Positions 49,711 through 58,680 of a stretch of DNA of 64,000 bases are shown one piece after another (within the stretch, counting starts at the first letter, position 1; the number at the start of each line of letters is the position of its first letter). The notes beneath the pieces were generated by a model. The model saw nothing but the letters and a program-made list of their open reading frames with translations. It was not told where the DNA came from and made no database searches. A program made the position numbers and the translations under genes. Source of the DNA: Frigidibacter sp037095735. GTDB lineage: Bacteria > Pseudomonadota > Alphaproteobacteria > Rhodobacterales > Rhodobacteraceae. The DNA lies in contig NZ_JBAWKD010000009.1 in the NCBI RefSeq assembly GCF_037095735.1, positions 1 to 64,000 of the forward strand. The letters run 5' to 3'.

Positions 49711-50490
49711 ATGGCGGCACGACAGGGTGGCAAGGGCAAGGGCGGCGGATCGCGACGGTCCGGGACGGGCGCGGCGGGCAGGGCCGCGGCGGCCCCGGTG
49801 GCGCTGCCCGCGCCGAAGGGCGGCTGGAAGCGGCTGGCACGGCGCTGGCTGCTGCGGCTGGCGCTGGTGCTGGCGGTGGCGCTGGCGGTGCTGCGCTTCG
49901 TGAACCCGCCCTGGACGCCCTACATGTTCGCGGAACGGCTGCGGCTGGGCCGGATGGAGCAGGATTGGGTGCCGATCTCGGGGATCGCGCCGGTCATGGC
50001 CCGTTCGGTGGTGGCGGCGGAAGATGCCAATTTCTGCCTGCACTGGGGCTTCGACATGGCCGCGATCCGCTCCGCGCTCGATCGCGGCGCGCAGCGCGGC
50101 GCCTCGACGCTGAGCCAGCAGACCACCAAGAACGTCTTCCTCTGGCAGGGGCGCAGCTGGCCGCGCAAGGCGCTCGAAGGGCTGATGACGCCGCTGGTCG
50201 AGGCAGCCTGGCCGAAGCGGCGGATCCTCGAGGTCTATCTGAACGTGGCCGAGATGGGCGAGGGCGTCTTCGGGGTCGAGGCGGCAGCGCGGCATTACTT
50301 CGGGGTCGGCGCGGCGGATCTGACCGCACGCCAGGCGGCGCGGCTGGCGGCCGCCCTGCCCGATCCGAAGGGACGCGATCCGGCGAAGCCCACGCAATGG
50401 CTCGACCGGCGGGCGCGCGCCATCGCCGATGGCGCCCGCACCATCGAAAGCGACGGCCGCGCGGCCTGTTTCGAGAGCGAGCCGCTCTGA
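49711..50490 (+). CDS. mtgA: Monofunctional peptidoglycan transglycosylase
   Basis: A 259-residue GT51 enzyme that polymerises lipid II into glycan strands. A basic, Gly-rich N-terminus and one membrane helix (about residues 49-66) precede the catalytic domain with VAAEDANFCLHWGFD (catalytic Glu, about 102-116), RGASTLSQQTTKNVFLW (about 129-145) and KRRILEVYLNVAEMG (about 168-182). No transpeptidase domain, so it is the monofunctional type. It converges on the flagellar FliJ-like gene. Confidence 0.93.
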   Translation: MAARQGGKGKGGGSRRSGTGAAGRAAAAPVALPAPKGGWKRLARRWLLRLALVLAVALAVLRFVNPPWTPYMFAERLRLGRMEQDWVPISGIAPVMARSVVAAEDANFCLHWGFDMAAIRSALDRGAQRGASTLSQQTTKNVFLWQGRSWPRKALEGLMTPLVEAAWPKRRILEVYLNVAEMGEGVFGVEAAARHYFGVGAADLTARQAARLAAALPDPKGRDPAKPTQWLDRRARAIADGARTIESDGRAACFESEPL

Positions 50491-50622
50491 TCCCGGGGTC
50501 ATGACGGCCAGCGCGGGCGGGCCCTGCGGAATGGCGATGCTGTCAGGAGTTCGGACCGGCCGTCCTCGGGCGGCTCCGGCGGCCGCCGCCGCGGTCCGGC
50601 GCGGCGGGCCGGGCATCCTGCC

Positions 50623-50964
50623 TCAACGCGGGCGCGACAACGTGCGCAGCACATCGGCGCGTCCGACGGCGGGGGCGGCGCGGGCCAAGGCCGCCTCGCA
50701 GGCGACGCGAGCCGCGGCGAGGCGGATCATCAGCGCGCGGCGCTGCCCGGTCAGCCAGGCCTCGTGACGGTCCAGCGCCCGCGGGTCCGCGCCCTCCCCC
50801 AGCGCGGCGGCGCGGGCCGCGGCCGCGGCGGCGTCCAGGGCGGCGACCTCTGCCTCGATCGCGGCGAGATCGGCGCGGGCCCGGGCCAGCTCTGCCAGCC
50901 GCGCCTCGCGGATCATGCCGGCCAGCGCCGCAAGCTCGGCGTAGCCGCGCCCCCCGCGGCTCAT
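50623..50964 (-). CDS. FliJ-like coiled-coil protein (last gene of the flagellar run)
   Basis: A 113-residue, Ala/Arg-rich, almost entirely helical protein (for example LARARADLAAIEAEVAALDA) without a signal peptide. It overlaps the flhB stop (ATGA). Size, helical content and place beside export-apparatus genes fit a FliJ-type export chaperone, but FliJ sequences are hardly conserved, so the assignment rests on context. The fact that no fliI is present in the window weakens it. Confidence 0.55.
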   Translation of the reverse strand: MSRGGRGYAELAALAGMIREARLAELARARADLAAIEAEVAALDAAAAAARAAALGEGADPRALDRHEAWLTGQRRALMIRLAAARVACEAALARAAPAVGRADVLRTLSRPR

Positions 50965-52040
50965 CGCGCGCCCCGTTGCCGGGCCTTGCGGCGCATCGCC
51001 TCGGCGAAGCGGATCGCGGCGGCGACGGCGCGGTAGTGGTCGGGATGGATCTGGCGGCCGATCTCGACCGTGGCATGCAGCGCGCGGGCGGTGGGCGGGT
51101 CGCGGTGGATCGGCACCCCGGCCTCGGCCGCGCGGGCGCGGATCCGCAGGGCGACGGCGTCGGTGCCCTTGGCCACGCATTCCGGCGCCCGGCCGGTGCC
51201 GCGCCGCCAGCGCAGGGCGACGGCGTAATGCTCGGGGTTGACGATCACCACGTCGGCGCGGGCCACATCGGCCAGCATGCGGTTGGTGGCGATCTCGCGG
51301 CCACGGGCCTGGCGGCGGGCGCGGACATGGGGATCGCCCTCGGACTCCTTCATCTCGTCCAGCATCTCCTGCCGGCTCATCGCAAGCCGCCGGCGGCGTT
51401 CGACCCATTGCCAGAAGACATCGGCGCCGCCGATCGCCAGCGCGAGGATCGCGGCATAGAGCAGCAGGTCGCGGATTTCGGTCGCGAGCAGGGCCACGAC
51501 CTGCCCCGGGCTAGCGGCGGCCGCGGCGATGAAGCCGTCGACGCGCCCGTTCATCAGCGCCCAGGCCAGCCAGCCGACCAGCCCCATCTTGACCAGCGAG
51601 CGCAGGAACTCGACCAGCCCCGAGCGTCCGAAGCGCTGCCCGGCATTGGCCAGCGGCGAGATCCGCGACAGTTTCGGCGCGATCCGGGCCGGGGCAAAGA
51701 CCAGCCCGCCGGTGGCCAGCCCCGCCGCGACCCCGCAGACCAGCGTGACGAGCAGCAGCGGCAGCACCGCGCCCGCGACCCCGACCAGCGCTTGGCCAAG
51801 CCCGGTGGCACCGCCGGTCAGCGGGTTGGGGCCGGCGCTGCCCGGCAGGCTCAGCAGCCCCATCAGCGCGGTGCCGGCCCGGCGCGCCGCCCCGGCCCCG
51901 ATCGTCGCGATCGCGGCCGCCATGCCGAACAGCGCGACCGCCCCCGCAAGCTCTGGCGAGCGGAGCGTGTCGCCGCGCCGCCTGGCATCGGCCAGCCGCT
52001 TCTCGGTCGGGGGAAGATCGCGTTCCGCATCTTCGGCCAT
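50961..52040 (-). CDS. flhB: Flagellar biosynthesis protein FlhB
   Basis: A 359-residue export-switch protein. The N-terminal half has four membrane helices and the ERDLPPTEKRLADARRRGD opening. The cytoplasmic half carries the autocleavage motif as NPEHYAVALRW (about residues 270-280), where most FlhB/YscU proteins have N-P-T-H. Asn and Pro of the cleavage point are kept. It is downstream of fliR by seven bases and overlaps the FliJ-like gene. Confidence 0.93.
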   Translation of the reverse strand: MAEDAERDLPPTEKRLADARRRGDTLRSPELAGAVALFGMAAAIATIGAGAARRAGTALMGLLSLPGSAGPNPLTGGATGLGQALVGVAGAVLPLLLVTLVCGVAAGLATGGLVFAPARIAPKLSRISPLANAGQRFGRSGLVEFLRSLVKMGLVGWLAWALMNGRVDGFIAAAAASPGQVVALLATEIRDLLLYAAILALAIGGADVFWQWVERRRRLAMSRQEMLDEMKESEGDPHVRARRQARGREIATNRMLADVARADVVIVNPEHYAVALRWRRGTGRAPECVAKGTDAVALRIRARAAEAGVPIHRDPPTARALHATVEIGRQIHPDHYRAVAAAIRFAEAMRRKARQRGAR

Positions 52041-52046
52041 GCGGGG

Positions 52047-52802
52047 TCACTTCGGCAGGCCGAAGGGATCGGCCAGCGCCCCGGCCAGCGCCGCCTGCCA
52101 GACCTGGAGCACCAGCGGCGCGGCCAGGGCCAGCAGCAGCAGCGCCACACCCGCCAGCGCCGGCGCGCCGATCAGCATCACCATCAGCTGCGGCATCGCC
52201 CGGTTCATCAGGCCAAGCGCGAGGTTCAGCACCATGCCGGTGACGAGGAAGGGCGCGGCGAGGCTGAAGCCCAGCGCCGTCGCGCGGGCGACCTGCGCGA
52301 CGGCCCAGCCCAGCGATTCGCCCGCGGCGGGCAGCTGGCCGGGCGGCAGCAGGCGGTAGGACAGCAGCAAAAGTTCGACCAGCCGTTCGGTGACCCCGGT
52401 CTGCATCAGCAGCGCAAGCGCCGCGGCGTAGAGGATCTGGCCATTGGCGGGCAGCGGATCGGGGACCGCGGCGGGAAACAGCTGCGCCAGCGAGATCGCC
52501 TGGGCCATGATCGCGCTGGCAAGGTCGAGCGCGATGAACAGCAGCCGCAGGAAGAGGCCGATCATCAGCCCGATCACCGGCTCGGTCAGGAACAGGCGCG
52601 GCCCGGCGGCGGGAGCCTCCCCGGCCAGAAGCGGCACGAGCAGCGCGGTCAGCGCCAGCGCCAGTCCCAGCCGCACCCGCGCCGGCACCCGCAGGTCGCC
52701 AAGGCCCGGCAAAAGCGCAATCACCGCGCCGATGCGCAGGAAGACGACGCCCGCCTCGGCCAGCGGGGCCTGCCAGAGCTGGGCAAGCTCGGCCGCGGTC
52801 AT
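52047..52802 (-). CDS. fliR: Flagellar biosynthesis protein FliR
   Basis: A 251-residue polytopic protein of the export gate, with about six helices. It starts MTAAELAQLW and has the conserved VRLGLALALTALLVP and MQTGVTERLVELLLLSYRLLPPG regions. The start overlaps the flhA stop by four bases (ATGA). Together with FliP (encoded at 63.1 kb on the other strand) and FliQ it forms the gate. No fliQ was found inside the window. Confidence 0.92.
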   Translation of the reverse strand: MTAAELAQLWQAPLAEAGVVFLRIGAVIALLPGLGDLRVPARVRLGLALALTALLVPLLAGEAPAAGPRLFLTEPVIGLMIGLFLRLLFIALDLASAIMAQAISLAQLFPAAVPDPLPANGQILYAAALALLMQTGVTERLVELLLLSYRLLPPGQLPAAGESLGWAVAQVARATALGFSLAAPFLVTGMVLNLALGLMNRAMPQLMVMLIGAPALAGVALLLLALAAPLVLQVWQAALAGALADPFGLPK

Positions 52803-54874
52803 GCCGGCACCATGCCCAGAAGCGCGGGCCGCGCGTCGAGCCCGATCTCGTCGAAGCAGAGCACCGGCGCCGCGACCCCGCGCGCCCCGAGCACGGTCTT
52901 GAGGAACCGCCGGCGCCGGGCCGAGGTGACGACGGCCGGGAAGTTCCCCTGCTCGCCCGCCCGCGCGAGCCGGTCGGCGACATTGCCGGCCAGCTTGTTG
53001 AAAAGCTCGGGCGGCAGCGCGATGTCTTGCTGGCCGCGCTCGCCTTCGACCTGGTAGCGCAGGAAGGTCTCTTCCCATTCCGGCGCCAGCTGCAGCAGCG
53101 GCAGCGTGCCATCGGCCCGGCGCAGCTCTGCCACCAGCTGGAAGCCGAGACGGCGGCGGACATGCTCGCAGACCGCCTCGGGCGCGCCGAGCCCGCGCCC
53201 CTCGGCGATCGCCTCGAGGATCATCGGCAGGTTGCGGATCGACACGCCCTCTTCGAGCAGCAGCCGCAGCACCGCCAGCAGCAGGTCGATCGGCACCCGG
53301 TCGGGGATCAGCTCGTCGAAGAGGCGCCGGTTCGCCTCGGCCCGGGCGGGATCCGAGACGCGGGTCAGCTCGTCCAGCAGCCGGCGCAGCGCCTTCAGCG
53401 TCATCAGCCGGCCAAGATTGCGCCGGATCGTTTCGAGCAGATGGGTTGCCAGCACCTCGATCGGCGTGACGACGGTCGAGCCGACCAGCACCGCGTCCTC
53501 CTGCTGATCCGCCGGGATCCAGCGCGCCGGGGCGCCGAAGACCGGCTCGCGGATGTCCTCGCCGCCGGGCAGGATCTCGGCATTGGAGGCGATCAGCGCC
53601 AGCACCGCCCCCGGGCGCAGCCGGTCCTGCGCCTGCTCGACCCCCTGCACGCGGATCCGGTAGTGGTCGGGCTCGAGCAGCGGATCGTCGGTCAGCCGCA
53701 TCTCCGGCAACAGCAGGCCGAAGGTGCGCGCGACGTGGTTGCGCATGTTGGCCACCCGGATGTCGAGGCCGGTGGCGGGCTCTAGCACCATGGGGATCAG
53801 GCTGCGCGAGAATTCGACGTGGATCTCGTCGAGTTCGAGCAGGTCGCCCAGCGCCGTCCGCGGCGCCTCGGGCGGCGGCGGTGCGGCCTGCGCGACGCGG
53901 GCGCGCAGCTGCGCCCTGCGGGTCATCAGCGCGAAGCCGGCCAGCGCCACCGCGGCGCCGAGGAAGGGCAGGAACGGCAGGCCGGGCAGCAGCGCGAAGC
54001 CCAGCAGCAGCGCCGCGACCGTCCCGAGCGCGCCCGGATGCGCGCCGAGCTGGCGGAAGAACTCGACATCCGCCGCGCCCTTGGTGCCGCCGCGCGACAG
54101 CAGGATCGCCGCCGCGATCGAGATGATCACCGCCGGGATCTGGCTGACCAGCCCGTCGCCGACGGTGAGGATCGCATAGGTCTCGACCGCGCGGCCAAGC
54201 TCCATCCCGTGGATCAGCGTGCCGACCGTCAGGCCCATCAGCATGTTGATCGCGGTGATCAGCAGGCCCGCCACCGCGTCGCCCTTGACGAATTTCGACG
54301 CCCCGTCGAGCGAGCCGAAGAAGGTCGTCTCGGCCTGTTCGCGCTCGCGCCGGGCCTTGGCCTCGGCATGGTCGATGGCCCCGGCGGCAAGGTCGGCATC
54401 GATCGCCAGCTGCTTGCCGGGCATCGCATCCAGCGCGAAGCGGGCGCCCACCTCGGCCATGCGGCCGGCACCCTTGGTGATCACCACGAAGTTCACGATC
54501 ATGATCACGCAGAAGACCACGAGGCCGATGGTCAGCGAGCCGCCCATGATGAAATCGGCAAAGGCCTGGATGACATGGCCCGCGGCGGCAGTGCCGGTGT
54601 GCCCCTCGCCGACGATCAGTTTCGTCGAGGACACGTTGAGCGAGAGGCGCAGCATCAGCGAGGCGAGCAGCGCGGTGGGGAAGGCCGAGAAGTCCAGCGG
54701 CCGCTCGATGAACAGGGTGACGGTGAACATCAGGATCGCCAGCGCGAAGGACAGGGTCAGCCCGATGTCGAGCACCACCGCCGGCACCGGCAGGATCATC
54801 ATCACGATCACCGCCATCATCGCCAGGGCGAGCAGGATGGTGGGCTGGAACAGGCGGGCGAACAGCGGCGTCAC
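52799..54874 (-). CDS. flhA: Flagellar biosynthesis protein FlhA
   Basis: A 691-residue export-gate protein. The N-terminal ~320 residues hold eight helices with the FHIPEP-type region (here RLSLNVSSTKLIVGEGHTG). The long cytoplasmic half binds chaperone-substrate complexes and forms a nonameric ring. The start is GTG at 54874, overlapping the stop of the transglycosylase gene (GTGA). Length is typical. Confidence 0.95.
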   Translation of the reverse strand: MTPLFARLFQPTILLALAMMAVIVMMILPVPAVVLDIGLTLSFALAILMFTVTLFIERPLDFSAFPTALLASLMLRLSLNVSSTKLIVGEGHTGTAAAGHVIQAFADFIMGGSLTIGLVVFCVIMIVNFVVITKGAGRMAEVGARFALDAMPGKQLAIDADLAAGAIDHAEAKARREREQAETTFFGSLDGASKFVKGDAVAGLLITAINMLMGLTVGTLIHGMELGRAVETYAILTVGDGLVSQIPAVIISIAAAILLSRGGTKGAADVEFFRQLGAHPGALGTVAALLLGFALLPGLPFLPFLGAAVALAGFALMTRRAQLRARVAQAAPPPPEAPRTALGDLLELDEIHVEFSRSLIPMVLEPATGLDIRVANMRNHVARTFGLLLPEMRLTDDPLLEPDHYRIRVQGVEQAQDRLRPGAVLALIASNAEILPGGEDIREPVFGAPARWIPADQQEDAVLVGSTVVTPIEVLATHLLETIRRNLGRLMTLKALRRLLDELTRVSDPARAEANRRLFDELIPDRVPIDLLLAVLRLLLEEGVSIRNLPMILEAIAEGRGLGAPEAVCEHVRRRLGFQLVAELRRADGTLPLLQLAPEWEETFLRYQVEGERGQQDIALPPELFNKLAGNVADRLARAGEQGNFPAVVTSARRRRFLKTVLGARGVAAPVLCFDEIGLDARPALLGMVPA

Positions 54875-55647
54875 AGCGCTGGCCTAGCGGTGAAGTCGAG
54901 GAAGGGCGTGACCGTCTGCATCTGCGACTGTGGGAGCGGCACCAGCGAGGCGCCGCCCGCGGCGGCCTCGGCCAGGAAGAGCGGACGGGCGGGCCCGATG
55001 CCGCGCCGCGCTGGATCGCCGCCGGGGGCCAGCAGGTCTGGCAACCGCTCTGGCAGACGATCCGGCAGCGGCGCGCCGGCAAGACGCCGGCGAAAACCTT
55101 CGAACCGCGCGGCATAGGCCCGGGCCCGCTCGGGCGTGCGCGAATGATAGGCACCGGCGGCCGCGGTCCAGTCGCCGGTCTCTGACCGCAGGCGGGTCAG
55201 GAAGTCGGCCGCGTAGCGCGCGTTGGTCAGCGGGTCGAACATCGCCTCGACCGAGCGGAAGGCGGTGCCATGCCAGAGATGGTTGATCTGGAAGCAGCCG
55301 ATGTCGAAGCTGCGCGCGCCCCGCGCCTGCTCCCGCGTGACGTAATCGAGCGCGGCGGAGCGGGTCTGGAACCAGTGGCCGGCGCCCTCCATGTTCACGG
55401 TCCAGGGCCAGGGACGCATCGTGCCTTCCGAGGTTCGGCCGGTTTCGGTCAGCGCGATGGCGCGCAGCACCTCGATCGGAACGCCGCTTTCCTGCGCCGC
55501 GGTCATCGCCGCGCGGTCGCAGAGCGCTGCGGTATTGGCCGCGTCGGTCGGGCTGGCCCGCAGCGCGCCCGCCGTCAGCAGGGTCATCAGGATCAGCGCC
55601 AGCGAAAGCGGCAGCGAAGGCGGCAGGACGGGTCGGAGATGCGGCAC
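54871..55647 (-). CDS. Lytic transglycosylase-like protein of the flagellar cluster
   Basis: A 258-residue exported SLT-type protein. The signal segment is near residues 10-31, the catalytic Glu68 lies in AIALTETGR, and the substrate block FDIGCFQINHLWHG is near 110-123. The C-terminal ~80 residues are Pro/Arg-rich and variable. It probably cuts the peptidoglycan for the rod or motor, in place of a fused FlgJ muramidase. The start is GTG. It lies between a 703-residue protein gene and flhA. Confidence 0.78.
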   Translation of the reverse strand: MPHLRPVLPPSLPLSLALILMTLLTAGALRASPTDAANTAALCDRAAMTAAQESGVPIEVLRAIALTETGRTSEGTMRPWPWTVNMEGAGHWFQTRSAALDYVTREQARGARSFDIGCFQINHLWHGTAFRSVEAMFDPLTNARYAADFLTRLRSETGDWTAAAGAYHSRTPERARAYAARFEGFRRRLAGAPLPDRLPERLPDLLAPGGDPARRGIGPARPLFLAEAAAGGASLVPLPQSQMQTVTPFLDFTARPAL

Positions 55648-55677
55648 GGGGTCAGCCCTTCTGGGACAGGTGCGAGC

Positions 55678-57789
55678 CTAGGGAGAGTTGGTTGCCGTTT
55701 GCTGAACGCCGCCCGCCTGCGCCGCGGTCTGGCCGAGGGCGGCCGCAATCGCCTCGCGCGTGCTGCGACTGGCCGCGAGGGCATCGCGCCCCTCGCGCAG
55801 GCTCGGCGCGGCGGCGGGGGGCAGGGCGGCGGGCGGCGCTGCAGAGGCCGGGGCATCCGGTGCCGCGTCTGCCGCGACGGGTGGAGGCGCGGCGGCTTCA
55901 GCGGCTGCCGGGCCTTCGATTGCCGTCGCGCGGTCGGGAAAGCCCGCGGCGCGCAGCCGCTCGGCAATCGCGGGACGCAGCGGGTCCGACGCAGGCAGCG
56001 CCTCGATCTGCGGCAGCGCGCGGAAGGCCGCCGTCAGGAAGGCGACCTCGTCCGGCTGCGCCGCGATCGCCGCGACAAGGCCGTGATCAAGCGTGGACCA
56101 CGAAGCGGGCGGTGCCTCGTCCCGGGCAATGTCGCGTTCCGCGAAGGCCTCGTCGATCCGCCCGCCCGCAACCAGCGCCCGCAGCGCCGCCTGCCGGAGC
56201 GCGATGCCATCCGCCGTGCCCCGCGCCGCGAAGGCCCGGGCCTGCGCCAGCGCAATATCGCCCGGCGCAACCGGTTCGCCCGCGGAAAGGCGCTGGTCGA
56301 TCAAGGCCACCAGAGCGGCACCGGACAGCGGCTCTTCGCCGCGACTGAGCGTGGCGAGACGCCCCTCCGCCGCCGCCTGCTCGCCGTCTCCGGCCTCGAC
56401 CCGCGCGGCGAGCATCTCGGCCGCGGCGCCGGCGGTGCCCGGCGCACGGTAAAGCGCGTCACGGATGATCCGCGCGGCCTCGGCATCGCCGGAGCTCAGG
56501 AAGCGCTCGGCCAGTCCCGGCGCGATCTGCCGGCGCAGGCCCAGCGGCAGGCCGGAGAGGCCGCGCAGGATCGCCCCGCGCGGGGCGAGGTCGCGCGGAT
56601 CGCCCTGCCCCGCCAGCGCGGCCCAGGGCGCGACGAGGCCCGCGCAGCCCGCCTGGTCCGACAGCGGGCCCTCCGCCGGAGCAGCCCCGTCGACGATGCG
56701 CGCCATCTGCTCGAGCAGCCCGCGCACGAGCGGCGTCCCGGCCTGCGGATAGCCCGCGAGCAGGGCCCGCGCCTCGGCCCCGAAGCCCTGCGCGATCTGG
56801 AAGCGCGCCATCGCGAGGATCTTGGCGGGATCGACGGCGTCGAGATCCGCCATGACCTCGGTCCGGTGATCGGCCAGCTGCTCGACATAGGGGCGATCGT
56901 CCGACCAGGCGGCGACATCGATCGCATCGTCGGCAAGGCAGGCATGAGCCTGCGGCGAGACTTCCGGCCGCGCCGGCCGCCCGAGGGCGCGGTCCATGCT
57001 GGTCTCGGCCGCGACCGGGGCCGCGCGCGCGTCGAGCGCCGAGGTCACGTCGGGCAGGACCGCAGGCAACGGCTCGGCCCCGGGCAGCTTCGGCAGCGCC
57101 GAGGGGTCGATGGTGATCAGGCCCTGGACGGCGGCGCGGGCCAGCTGATCGAGCAATTCCTTCTCGACCGCCTGCGCGCGCTCTTCCGGGCGCGCCCGGG
57201 GCGTCTGGTCCGCCGCCGAGGCGGGCGACACCACGATCGCTTCGGGCGCAGGGCCCGACGCGGCAGAGCGCTGGCCGCCTCCGCCCCCCTCTGTGTCCGC
57301 GGCGGCGGCAGGCGCCGGCAGGGGACGGTCGCGCCAGAAGATGCCGACATCGGCCAGCGGCGGCAGCAAAGGCCGATAGAGCCGCGCCCCTTCCGCCGCT
57401 GTCGCCGAGACGGAGACCGGGGCCGGGAGGCTGCCCGGCGTCGGATCCCCGAGGTCGATGACGATCGAGCGCCGATCCTCGGCGATGAAGCCGTCGGCCG
57501 GGACATCGGGCGCCGTGCGCAGCCGCAGCGCCCCCGGCCCCGCGGGCTCGACCGCCAGCAGGCGCGCGCGCGGGATGCGGCGAAAGATCTCGGACAGATC
57601 GAAGCCGACACGCCCGTCCAGAACCAGCCGGTAGCCGCCCTCTTCCGGGTCGATGCGCCAGTCGAGGGCCCGCGGCGGCGTCAGCACGAGGCGCGAGAAA
57701 CCCGGATGTTCGCCCGAGATCACCCGGATCCGTTCTTGCGCCGCGGCCGGGCCGGCGAGCAGCAGCAGCAGCACGAACGAACGGATCAT
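55678..57789 (-). CDS. Large secreted protein of unknown function in the flagellar cluster
   Basis: A 703-residue protein with a short signal peptide (residues 1-18, ending PAAAQE). The N-terminal ~130 residues look like paired beta-strands (RIRVISGEHPGFSRLVLTP, SIVIDLGDP), possibly an AMIN-like fold. Two low-complexity Ala/Pro-rich linkers follow, and a central-to-C-terminal stretch of repeated alpha-helices (ILAMARFQIAQGFGAEARAL) resembles TPR/Sel1 repeats. The ATG overlaps the motA stop (ATGA). Role unknown. A periplasmic scaffold or stator-linked factor is a guess from position. Confidence 0.72.
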   Translation of the reverse strand: MIRSFVLLLLLAGPAAAQERIRVISGEHPGFSRLVLTPPRALDWRIDPEEGGYRLVLDGRVGFDLSEIFRRIPRARLLAVEPAGPGALRLRTAPDVPADGFIAEDRRSIVIDLGDPTPGSLPAPVSVSATAAEGARLYRPLLPPLADVGIFWRDRPLPAPAAAADTEGGGGGQRSAASGPAPEAIVVSPASAADQTPRARPEERAQAVEKELLDQLARAAVQGLITIDPSALPKLPGAEPLPAVLPDVTSALDARAAPVAAETSMDRALGRPARPEVSPQAHACLADDAIDVAAWSDDRPYVEQLADHRTEVMADLDAVDPAKILAMARFQIAQGFGAEARALLAGYPQAGTPLVRGLLEQMARIVDGAAPAEGPLSDQAGCAGLVAPWAALAGQGDPRDLAPRGAILRGLSGLPLGLRRQIAPGLAERFLSSGDAEAARIIRDALYRAPGTAGAAAEMLAARVEAGDGEQAAAEGRLATLSRGEEPLSGAALVALIDQRLSAGEPVAPGDIALAQARAFAARGTADGIALRQAALRALVAGGRIDEAFAERDIARDEAPPASWSTLDHGLVAAIAAQPDEVAFLTAAFRALPQIEALPASDPLRPAIAERLRAAGFPDRATAIEGPAAAEAAAPPPVAADAAPDAPASAAPPAALPPAAAPSLREGRDALAASRSTREAIAAALGQTAAQAGGVQQTATNSP

Positions 57790-58652
57790 GCCGCGTCCTT
57801 CACGGCCTTCAGCGCTTCCTCGAGATCCGAGAAGCCGGGCCGGATGTGATGGGGCGTGTTCTGGCGCCCGACCTCGATGCAGATGTTGGTTGCGTGGTTG
57901 TGCAGGTTCGCCACCAGCACCTCGCGGATCAACTGGTAGAAATGGGCATCCTCCTCGACCACGGCCTTCACGCGCCCGGCCATCGGACCGACGAAGCCAT
58001 AGGCGATGAACACGCCGAGGAAGGTGCCGACCAGCGCGCCGCCGATCATGCCGCCCAGAACCTCGGGCGGCTGGTCGATCGAACCCATGGTCTTGATCAC
58101 CCCCAGCACCGCCGCGACGATGCCCAGCGCCGGCAGCCCGTCGGCCATCGACTGCAGCGCATGGCTCGAATGCAGCGCATGGTGCAGGTTCTGCTCCATC
58201 CGCTTGTCGAGAACCTCTTCCACCTGGTGCGGGTCGTCGTAGTTCATCGAGGCCGAGCGCATCGTGTCGCAGATCAGGTCGATCGCCTCGTGATCATGCA
58301 GGATCTTCGGATACTTGCCGAAGATCGTCGACCCGTGCGGCGCTTCGATATGCTCTTCGATCGCGACCGGGTTCTGCCGGGCGAGGCGCAACAGTTCGAA
58401 CAGCAGACACAGCAGGTCGCGGTAGTCCGAGGGCTTCCAGCTCGGCCCCTTGAAGACCTTGCCGACGTCCTTGCCGGTCTGCTTGACCCCGCCCATGTCG
58501 TTCGACAGCAGGAAGGCCCCCACCGCCGCCCCGAGAATGGTGATCAGCTCGTGCGGGGCGGCATGGAGGATCGGCTCCATCTTGCCGCCGGCAATAAGGT
58601 AGCCGCCGAAAACAGTGACGAAGATCACCACGACGCCGATGATGCCGATCAT
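57786..58652 (-). CDS. motA: Flagellar motor stator protein MotA
   Basis: A 288-residue proton-channel stator subunit, length typical. Four helices, the first near residues 3-21 and the last two near 170-220 with GLPALGIVAAVLGVIKTMG holding the conserved proline/glycine pair. A cytoplasmic loop carries charged residues that touch FliG. The ATG at 58652 was chosen over a 17-residue longer frame lacking a ribosome site. motB is not in the window. The stop overlaps the 703-residue gene. Confidence 0.93.
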   Translation of the reverse strand: MIGIIGVVVIFVTVFGGYLIAGGKMEPILHAAPHELITILGAAVGAFLLSNDMGGVKQTGKDVGKVFKGPSWKPSDYRDLLCLLFELLRLARQNPVAIEEHIEAPHGSTIFGKYPKILHDHEAIDLICDTMRSASMNYDDPHQVEEVLDKRMEQNLHHALHSSHALQSMADGLPALGIVAAVLGVIKTMGSIDQPPEVLGGMIGGALVGTFLGVFIAYGFVGPMAGRVKAVVEEDAHFYQLIREVLVANLHNHATNICIEVGRQNTPHHIRPGFSDLEEALKAVKDAA

Positions 58653-58680
58653 GCGGCGCACTCCACTGAGACGGAAACGG

